Translations under genes and position numbers: made by a program | Notes under the pieces: generated by a model | What the model saw: the letters and a program-made list of their open reading frames with translations, nothing else | Databases searched by the model: none | Told to the model about the DNA's origin: nothing | Assembly: GCF_900108225.1 (NCBI RefSeq) | Contig: NZ_FNUZ01000002.1 | Coordinates: forward strand, 250,501 to 314,500 | Length of the DNA stretch: 64,000 nucleotides | Reading direction: 5' to 3' | From: Thalassococcus halodurans | Lineage (GTDB): Bacteria; Pseudomonadota; Alphaproteobacteria; Rhodobacterales; Rhodobacteraceae | Shown here: one piece after another, positions 58,210-64,000 of the stretch | How positions within the stretch are numbered: the stretch's first letter is position 1 | Layout: every line of letters starts with the position of its first letter

Positions 58210-58905
58210 ATGCGCTTTGTCAGACATGCTATTGCGGCTGCCGTGATGTCCCTTGCCGGAGTGGCTCAGGCGGACGACTCGATGGTGGTTGTCGAACTGT
58301 TTACGTCACAGGGGTGTTCATCCTGTCCTCCAGCGGACGCGTTGCTGAAAGAGCTTTCCAAACGTGATGACGTCATCGCACTGGCTCTTCATGTGGACTA
58401 CTGGGACTATATCGGCTGGAAGGATGACTTCGCTGATCCCAAGCATGTTGAGCGTCAGAAAGGCTATGCGCGGGTCGCTGGCCGCCGGTCTATTTACACA
58501 CCACAGATGATCATTGATGGCACGAACGATGTTGTTGGCAACCGCGCCAAGGACGTCGAAATGTTGATCAATCGCCACAAAACCGATCAGGCAACAGTGG
58601 CCTTATCGGTGGATCGGTCCGGCGATACGGTGACTGTTCAGGCAAAACGTTTGTCGGGCAGTGGCGCGCTGGACTTGCACTTTATCCGCGTCGATCCCGG
58701 CGAGACGGTTCAGATCAAGCGCGGAGAAAACTCCGGTAAAACAATTGATTACAGCCAGATTGTGACGGATTGGACCGCACATTCCGGTTGGTCCGGCACA
58801 GGCAGCTACACGGTCGAATTTTCCGCAAAAGGCGATGATGCCGTGGTTGTTCTGGCACAGGAGCCGGATCACGGCTCCATCTTGGCGGCGGCCCGTTTGC
58901 GCTGA
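58210..58905 (+). CDS. Secreted DUF1223 protein with thioredoxin-like CxxC
   Basis: This 231-residue protein has a signal peptide (FVRHAIAAAVMSLAGVAQA) and the DUF1223 pattern: VVELFTSQGCSSCPPADALL with CxxC near residues 37-40, ALHVDYWDYIGWKDDFADP and RRSIYTPQMIIDGTNDVVG (cis-Pro position). The fold is predicted to be thioredoxin-like, so a periplasmic redox role is likely; function is not known. The stop overlaps that of the convergent acyltransferase gene by 37 bases. Confidence 0.87.
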   Translation: MRFVRHAIAAAVMSLAGVAQADDSMVVVELFTSQGCSSCPPADALLKELSKRDDVIALALHVDYWDYIGWKDDFADPKHVERQKGYARVAGRRSIYTPQMIIDGTNDVVGNRAKDVEMLINRHKTDQATVALSVDRSGDTVTVQAKRLSGSGALDLHFIRVDPGETVQIKRGENSGKTIDYSQIVTDWTAHSGWSGTGSYTVEFSAKGDDAVVVLAQEPDHGSILAAARLR

Positions 58906-59801
58906 CGCTTGGGTTTCCAGCGGCGGTGAATCCAGAACCACTGTTTCGGATCTTTATAGATCCGCGCTTCCAGACGCTTGGTGACTTCTTCCATCATGGC
59001 CACCGGATCGCCGTGTGCGACGGGAGCTTCGAACACCACATCGAAACTGACGCCGTCTTTCTTGCGGATACCAAAAAACGGCACCAGCAATGCGCCGGTT
59101 TTCACCGCGATCTCGGCAGCAGAGGTGAGCGTCGGGGCGGGGCGCCCGAGAAAGTCGATCTTGGCACCGGCGCTGTCGTAGACATCGAATAACAACACGG
59201 CCATTCCGCCTTCGCGCACGTGCTTGACCAAGCCCATCGTTCCGCGACGGCCCTGTTCAAAAACGGGGCCAGAGAGCGCGTGCATGTTCTTTGCATAGTG
59301 GTCATTGAAGAAGGCGTTTTTCATCGGACGGTAGAGACCGCCGATCTGAAAACCGCGCGAAACCAGTGCCGCTCGGGGCGCTTCGAAGTTGCCGTAGTGG
59401 CCTGTGACAAATAGTACCGGCTGACCTTCGGCCTTGGCTTTTTCCACTGCGGCCAGTCCATCGCCCTTGATTTCGGCGTTGGACATGCGGCGCAAAAGCC
59501 CCTTCACATCGTAGTTTTCGATCATGGTCCGACCGGCGTTATCGGCGACGGCATCCGCGATATGGCGTTTCTGGGCCATGTCCATTTCGGGCCAGACGTG
59601 GGTCAGATTGTCGATGGCGCGTTTGCGGTATCCGGCCAGAGGGGCCACGACTTTGGACACAAGTTTGCCCATGACGAACAGGCGGAACCGCAAAGGCAGG
59701 CGTAGGGTCAGCCAGATCAGACTGCGCATCACGCGGTCCACGGCCCAGTCCTGCCAAGTGCCGGTTGGTTTATCTGCCTCTGATTGCGTCACGTCCTGCA
59801 T
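58869..59801 (-). CDS. Lysophospholipid/lipid A acyltransferase family protein (LpxL-like)
   Basis: This 310-residue protein has an N-terminal hydrophobic segment (SLIWLTLRLPLRFRLFVMGK) and the LpxL/HtrB acyltransferase fold. The catalytic His-x4-Glu motif is HYGNFEAPRAAL near residue 137, followed by RPMKNAFFNDHY and LLFDVYDSAGAKIDFLGRPA. The family adds late acyl chains to lipid A at the inner membrane; some members make other acylated lipids. The C-terminus is very basic (RRWKPKRQRKRAAAK). It overlaps the DUF1223 gene tail. Confidence 0.87.
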   Translation of the reverse strand: MQDVTQSEADKPTGTWQDWAVDRVMRSLIWLTLRLPLRFRLFVMGKLVSKVVAPLAGYRKRAIDNLTHVWPEMDMAQKRHIADAVADNAGRTMIENYDVKGLLRRMSNAEIKGDGLAAVEKAKAEGQPVLFVTGHYGNFEAPRAALVSRGFQIGGLYRPMKNAFFNDHYAKNMHALSGPVFEQGRRGTMGLVKHVREGGMAVLLFDVYDSAGAKIDFLGRPAPTLTSAAEIAVKTGALLVPFFGIRKKDGVSFDVVFEAPVAHGDPVAMMEEVTKRLEARIYKDPKQWFWIHRRWKPKRQRKRAAAKMEP

Positions 59802-59870
59802 CCGAATTGAAGCGCGGTCAGGTGGTGATAGGTGTAACAGCAGTCCAGCACAAGGTTAGGGCGGCGGGCG

Positions 59871-60935
59871 TCAGGTTTCCACGGCGCGGAATTTGATCTC
59901 GCCTCGGTTTGCCATTTGCTTGATCGCCGCAACAACCAACATCTGCGCTTGCTCGGTCTCTTCTTCGGACGGTGTTCCCAGATCGACCATTTCCTCGCGA
60001 ATAGATTCCGACATGCGCTTGGAAAGGTTCGACAAAATAAAGTCGACGCTTTGTCTGTCTGCATCCGATTTCGCACCGGCCAATGCGACGATGAGCCTTT
60101 CAGCCTCCACATCGCGGGTGATTTTCGATGCATCCATGGGGTCAAGCCGTTCTGCGATATGCGCAAACGTAAAGATTGATTGCCGTACTTCTTCGGCGAA
60201 ATCCCGATCCATTTCCTCGATCCCGCTGAGCAGACTGCTGCGCGTGTCGTTTTTGGTGATGTTCAGGATGTCGCCCAACCGTGCACCGGGATCACGGGCA
60301 AAGGCGCGGGGGCGTTCTTTTTGCGCTTCTGCCATCAGGGTCTGGCCGATGCGGCGCACGGTATCAGGGGTGATGTCTTGAGTGCGTGACACTGCTAGCG
60401 AAACGGCACGGGCGCGATCACCGGGAAGCGACGAAACGAACTCGGCGGCCTTCGTGATTTCAAGTTTCGACAGAACGACCGCGCAGACCTCAATGCTTTC
60501 CGAAACTAGAAGCGTTTTCAGATTCTCGATGGGCATTTCGTTGATCGCGACCCATGGATCCTCGGATACATCGAACCCCATGGATTGCCGCACGCTGCGG
60601 GCAGCACCGTCGCTGATTTTGCCCTGAAGTGACTCCATCGCCTGTTGCATTCCATAGGGAAACGACAGCCCGACCGAATCCAGTTCTTCTGCAAATTCGC
60701 GCATCACTGCATGCAGCGTATCACGGCTGATATAGCGCATTTTGCCCAGTTGTTGGGTCAGTTGAGCCTGCAGACTGTCGGGCAAGCCGGACAGGGGCAC
60801 ATCGGCACCTTCATTGACCAGATATTGCACGACAATTGCTGCCTTCGCCTTGCGCGATAAAATCGGCCGGTTGGCAGGTTGGATCGGGGTGGGGGCCGAT
60901 GGATCAGGTCGGCCAAGTTGTGCGGCTTGGGTCAT
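59871..60935 (-). CDS. fliG: Divergent FliG-like flagellar motor switch protein
   Basis: This 354-residue cytoplasmic protein matches FliG in all three parts: an N-terminal helical domain (KAKAAIVVQYLVNEGADVPL), a middle domain and the C-terminal domain (FAHIAERLDPMDASKITRDV then SVDFILSNLSKRMSESIREE). The middle-domain EHPQ motif used for FliM contact is replaced by ESIE in KTLLVSESIEVCAVVLSKL. No flagellar genes lie nearby. AGGAG precedes the ATG. It may be a true but divergent motor protein or a paralogue with another role. Confidence 0.8.
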   Translation of the reverse strand: MTQAAQLGRPDPSAPTPIQPANRPILSRKAKAAIVVQYLVNEGADVPLSGLPDSLQAQLTQQLGKMRYISRDTLHAVMREFAEELDSVGLSFPYGMQQAMESLQGKISDGAARSVRQSMGFDVSEDPWVAINEMPIENLKTLLVSESIEVCAVVLSKLEITKAAEFVSSLPGDRARAVSLAVSRTQDITPDTVRRIGQTLMAEAQKERPRAFARDPGARLGDILNITKNDTRSSLLSGIEEMDRDFAEEVRQSIFTFAHIAERLDPMDASKITRDVEAERLIVALAGAKSDADRQSVDFILSNLSKRMSESIREEMVDLGTPSEEETEQAQMLVVAAIKQMANRGEIKFRAVET

Positions 60936-61014
60936 TCGTGCGCTCCTGTCTTGTGGTCAAGCTAGGAGCGGTCGGTTAATTTTTACTGATAGATCGTGAT
61001 ACAAGCGCACGAAA

Positions 61015-61036
61015 AAGGCGGCCTGTCGCCGCCTTG
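61015..61036 (-). terminator. Rho-independent terminator after the 51-residue gene
   Basis: On the minus strand AAGGCGGC-GACAG-GCCGCCTTTTTC forms an 8-bp stem with a short T-run, 17 bases after the small gene stop. Confidence 0.8.
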
Positions 61037-61052
61037 ATCTGTCAAATTTTAA

Positions 61053-61208
61053 TTAGCTGCTGATGACCTTGCAGCTTCCGGATTCAGCGTCGTATTCCGA
61101 TCCTTCCGCGCAGGTCATAGCCTGATCCGAATGGCCCGAGCAGGCCGCAAAACCGGCGACCGTGGTAGAAAGTAACAAGGCAAAAGCAGTAAGTGTCGTT
61201 CTGAACAT
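61053..61208 (-). CDS. Small Cys-rich secreted protein (51 residues)
   Basis: This protein has a clear signal peptide (MFRTTLTAFALLLSTTVAGF, cleavage near FAA) and a mature part of about 29 residues with three Cys (ACSGHSDQAMTCAEGSEYDA, then GSCKVISS). The TCAEGSEYDAESGSCKV stretch recalls tiny CBM14/peritrophin-like repeats seen in Roseobacter secreted proteins; this is memory, not a search. GGAGG lies nine bases before the ATG and a terminator follows, so the gene is well framed as a monocistron between argC and the FliG-like gene. Confidence 0.7.
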   Translation of the reverse strand: MFRTTLTAFALLLSTTVAGFAACSGHSDQAMTCAEGSEYDAESGSCKVISS

Positions 61209-61295
61209 TTATTGAAGCCTCCATGCTGATCCTGAAAAGGTAGCACGAAGGTTCAATTCTTCACAATCACAAAGACGGGCAGTTGGCGGCGGGAC

Positions 61296-62204
61296 TTACA
61301 AGCCTGCTTTTTCGTCCGCGCCGATCATCAGGTTCAGGTTCTGAACAGCGGTGCCGGACGCGCCTTTGCCAAGGTTGTCCAGTGTCGCTGTCAGCGTGAT
61401 GATGCCTGCCTGTTCATTGCCGTGCACCGCAATTTCCATGCGGTTGGTGTTGTTCAGGCGCGTGGCGTCGATGCGGTCGGGGGCAGGGATCACAGACACA
61501 AAAGCGGCGTCAGCATAGAATGCAGCGCAGATATCATTGATCTCGGCCATTGTTACCGCTTTGGGCAGGTTCGCGACGTGCAGGTGAAGTTGCACGATCA
61601 TACCTTGGGCATAGTTGCCAACAGCAGGCTGGAACGCTGGCTGACGGGTCAGGCCGCCGTACTGCATGATTTCCGGCACGTGCTTGTGGCTTTGGCCCGC
61701 TGCATAGAGGAAATGATCCGCAGCTGTGCCGTCTTCGAACTCCGCAATCAGGCTTTTGCCGCCACCTGTGTAACCGGATACACCGGTCAGAACGACGGCC
61801 GTGTCGGCGTCCAGAACACCTGCATCCCGAAGGGGACGGATCAGCGAAATCGAGCCCGTGGCATAGCAGCCGACGTTGGCGATCCGGTCGGATTTGGCGA
61901 TCAGATCTTTTTGGCCCGGAAGCTCCGGCATGCCATAAACCCAGTCGGGGTTAATCCGGTGGGCGGTCGACGCGTCGATAATCCGGGTGTTGCCACCGGC
62001 CAGTTCGACGGCCTCAATCGCGGCCTGATCGGGCAGGCACAGGATAGACACGTCAGCCGCTGCAAAGGCCGCAGCCCGCGCTTCGGGATCTTTCCGAAGG
62101 TCATGTTCAACCGAAACCAGTTCAATGTCCGAGCGGTTTTCAAGACGCTCGCGAATTTGCAGCCCAGTTGTGCCTGCTTCGCCGTCAATGAAAACCTTAG
62201 CCAT
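61296..62204 (-). CDS. argC: N-acetyl-gamma-glutamyl-phosphate reductase, type 2
   Basis: This 302-residue enzyme reduces N-acetylglutamyl phosphate in arginine synthesis. It is the short type 2 form: the NADP loop is [17 protein letters not shown], and the catalytic Cys is in [16 protein letters not shown] near residue 117. The ATG at 62204 has AGGA just upstream; a longer frame to 62252 lacks this. It follows purB by 60 bases on the same strand. Confidence 0.94.
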   Translation of the reverse strand: MAKVFIDGEAGTTGLQIRERLENRSDIELVSVEHDLRKDPEARAAAFAAADVSILCLPDQAAIEAVELAGGNTRIIDASTAHRINPDWVYGMPELPGQKDLIAKSDRIANVGCYATGSISLIRPLRDAGVLDADTAVVLTGVSGYTGGGKSLIAEFEDGTAADHFLYAAGQSHKHVPEIMQYGGLTRQPAFQPAVGNYAQGMIVQLHLHVANLPKAVTMAEINDICAAFYADAAFVSVIPAPDRIDATRLNNTNRMEIAVHGNEQAGIITLTATLDNLGKGASGTAVQNLNLMIGADEKAGL

Positions 62205-62264
62205 TGTTCCTGTCTCCGTTTGAATAAAGCGCGCCCGACAATCAGGGCGCACTTGTGGGCGTCT

Positions 62265-63569
62265 TTACTCGCCAAACACCCGTTTGAAAATAGTGTCGAC
62301 GTGTTTGGTGTGGTAGTCCATGTCGAATTTTTCGTTGATGCCGTCTTCGCCAAGCGCTGCAACAACGTCCGTATCAGCCAGAAGCTGTTCACGGAAATCA
62401 ACACGTTCTTCCCATACTTTCAGCGCGTTACGCTGAACCATCGAGTAGGCGTCTTCACGGCTGACACCTGCTTGTGTCAGGGCCAGAAGCACGCGCTGGC
62501 TCATCACCAGACCCGGGAACTTGTTCATGTTGTCCAGCATGTTTTCGGGGAATACGAGCATCTTGTCGATCACGCCTGTCAGACGGGCAATCGCAAAGTC
62601 CAATGTGATGGTCGCATCAGGGCCGATAGCGCGTTCAACCGACGAATGGCTGATGTCACGCTCGTTCCAAAGCGCGACGTTCTCCATCGCCGGAATAACG
62701 GCCATGCGCACCAGACGGGCCAGACCTGTCAGGTTCTCGGTCAGAACGGGGTTTTTCTTGTGCGGCATCGCCGACGAGCCCTTTTGACCCATCGAGAAGA
62801 ATTCAGCACCTTCCAGAACCTCGGTCCGCTGCATGTGGCGGATTTCGATGGCGACGTTTTCGATCGAAGACGCGATCACGCCCAGTGTCGCAAAGAACAT
62901 CGCGTGACGGTCGCGCGGGATAACCTGCGTGCTGATCGGCTCGGGCTTCAGGCCCAGCTTTTCGCAGACGTGCTCTTCTACACGCGGGTCGATGTTGGCG
63001 AACGTGCCAACCGCACCGCTGATCGCGCCTGTTGCGATTTCTTCGCGGGCCAGTTTCAGACGCGCAAGGTTGCGGTCCATTTCGGCGTAGAAGCGGGCAA
63101 AGGTCAGACCCATTGTTGTGGGCTCGGCGTGGATGCCGTGGCTGCGACCGACACGAACAGTGTTCTTATGCTCCATCGCGCGCTTTTTCAGCGCGGCCAG
63201 CAGGCCTTCCATATCCTTGATCAGGATATCGGCGGCGCGCACCAGTTGAACGTTCAGACATGTGTCCAGAACGTCAGACGATGTCATGCCCTGATGGACA
63301 AAGCGCGCTTCTTCGGAACCTACGTGTTCCGCAAGGTGCGTCAGGAAGGCGATGACGTCGTGCTTGGTGACGGCTTCGATCTCGTCGATACGGGCCACGT
63401 CGAATTCGACGTCCTTGGCTTTCCAGACGGCATCAGCGTTTTCCTGCGGGATCACACCAAGGGCAGCTTGTGCATCGCAGGCGTGTGCCTCGATCTCGTA
63501 CCAGATTTTGAATTTGGTTTCTGGGGCCCAGATGGCCACCATTTCCGGACGGGAATAACGAGGGATCAT
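62265..63569 (-). CDS. purB: Adenylosuccinate lyase
   Basis: This 434-residue enzyme of the fumarase superfamily cleaves SAICAR and adenylosuccinate in purine synthesis. The signature SSAMPHKKNPVLTENLTG near residue 263 carries the flexible catalytic loop; the conserved His lie in HQGMTSSDVLDT and GRSHGIHAEPTTMG. The start MIPRYSRPEM is typical. It is upstream of argC and divergent from the DUF6314 gene. Confidence 0.96.
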   Translation of the reverse strand: MIPRYSRPEMVAIWAPETKFKIWYEIEAHACDAQAALGVIPQENADAVWKAKDVEFDVARIDEIEAVTKHDVIAFLTHLAEHVGSEEARFVHQGMTSSDVLDTCLNVQLVRAADILIKDMEGLLAALKKRAMEHKNTVRVGRSHGIHAEPTTMGLTFARFYAEMDRNLARLKLAREEIATGAISGAVGTFANIDPRVEEHVCEKLGLKPEPISTQVIPRDRHAMFFATLGVIASSIENVAIEIRHMQRTEVLEGAEFFSMGQKGSSAMPHKKNPVLTENLTGLARLVRMAVIPAMENVALWNERDISHSSVERAIGPDATITLDFAIARLTGVIDKMLVFPENMLDNMNKFPGLVMSQRVLLALTQAGVSREDAYSMVQRNALKVWEERVDFREQLLADTDVVAALGEDGINEKFDMDYHTKHVDTIFKRVFGE

Positions 63570-63653
63570 TGCGCGAGGCCCTTTCCTGACTTGTCATGAC
63601 GTTTGCGCGGGTCATAGACTGCAAGTGCAGCATCGACAAGAGAGGCCTTACTT

Positions 63654-64000
63654 TTGGGGGCATCAGAAACCAAATCGCGACCACAGCAAACCGACGTTCC
63701 GACGTCTCTTGGCGATTTTGTGGGTCGTTGGGTGCTTAGCCGGCGCATCAATGACAGGCTGACCGGTCAGATCGGGCGCGTGTCCGGCGTATTGATCATG
63801 TCCGAATGCCCTGAGGGGCTGTCCTACCGCGAAGAAGTGACCGTTCAAATTCCCGGTCAACCAGCGATGGACGGAACGCGGGAATACCTTTGGAAGGATG
63901 CGGGCGACAGTGTCGATGTGCATTTCTCTGACGGGCGTTTTTTCCATCGCTTCAAACTGGGACAGGCGACGCCACATGCCGAACACTGGTGTGATCCCGA
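63654..64000 (+). CDS. DUF6314 family protein, truncated by the window end
   Basis: The plus-strand frame is open from 63618 to the window end and has no usable ATG; TTG at 63654 has AGAGG eight bases upstream and gives the best start. The readable 115 residues include LGDFVGRWVLSRRINDRL, an EYLWKDAGD segment, VHFSDGRFFHRF and AEHWCDP, which matches my memory of DUF6314 (beta-barrel, unknown function). The end lies outside the window. It is divergent from purB. Confidence 0.65.
   Translation, partial: MGASETKSRPQQTDVPTSLGDFVGRWVLSRRINDRLTGQIGRVSGVLIMSECPEGLSYREEVTVQIPGQPAMDGTREYLWKDAGDSVDVHFSDGRFFHRFKLGQATPHAEHWCDP

Overview
The window is a 64 kb stretch of chromosome from an alphaproteobacterium, most likely a marine Rhodobacterales (Roseobacter-group) species. 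This rests on gene content and order: a form II CO-dehydrogenase-like coxGSLM cluster, a class II B12-dependent ribonucleotide reductase, a eukaryote-like NADP isocitrate dehydrogenase, ppiD-trpE, yfgM-bamB-der, secDF joined to a System I cytochrome c maturation operon (ccmABCDG), a type 2 argC, a DUF6314 gene and a divergent orphan FliG. Base composition and codon use look uniform. I saw no insertion sequence, integrase, phage gene, CRISPR array or rRNA, so this looks like core genome with a few accessory patches.

Layout. 0-8 kb: class V aminotransferase, a divergent two-gene ABC transporter, then coxG-coxS-coxL-coxM closed by a terminator, and an FAH-family hydrolase. 8-20 kb: housekeeping genes: tRNA-Ile2(CAT), purMN, rnd, a lipoprotein, sufE, trpE/ppiD, an aminotransferase, gpt, fabI, pdxH, a double cold-shock-domain protein with a DUF192 protein, and tRNA-Pro(TGG). 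20-28 kb: nrdJ behind a 524-base leader holding a perfect DnaA box and tandem hairpins, a FIST-like two-gene unit, icd and a Bcr/CflA transporter. 28-36 kb: FrnE-type DsbA, an acyl-CoA ligase divergent from an XRE-cupin regulator, a lone YejA-like binding protein followed by a 37-residue entericidin-like lipoprotein, an orphan terminator that may end a small RNA, bdhA and an Atm1-type exporter. 36-48 kb: RND efflux pair, yfgM-bamB-der, a small membrane protein and serS. 48-58 kb: yajC-secD-secF-TSUP-Mth938-ccmABCD-ccmG in one direction, then acnA. 58-64 kb: a DUF1223 protein, an LpxL-like acyltransferase, an orphan FliG, a 51-residue secreted protein, argC, purB and a truncated DUF6314 gene.

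Much of the set serves envelope and redox functions: SecDF/YajC and YfgM/BamB/PpiD for protein export and outer-membrane assembly, Ccm for c-type cytochromes, and molybdenum hydroxylase subunits that would feed electrons to the respiratory chain. icd and acnA (TCA cycle), bdhA (ketone body/PHB turnover), purM/N/B, trpE, argC and fabI are central metabolism.

No single spectacular new system stands out. The best leads are the FIST-like gene with its 67-residue partner, stem-loops in every gap of the cox cluster, the nrdJ leader, the putative small RNA at 33.5 kb, and an orphan FliG lacking the EHPQ motif. Five short genes missed by length-limited ORF calling were added: entericidin-like (31457-31570), ccmD (54223-54381), two small secreted proteins (54910-55059, 61053-61208) and a TTG-started DUF6314 gene (63654-end).
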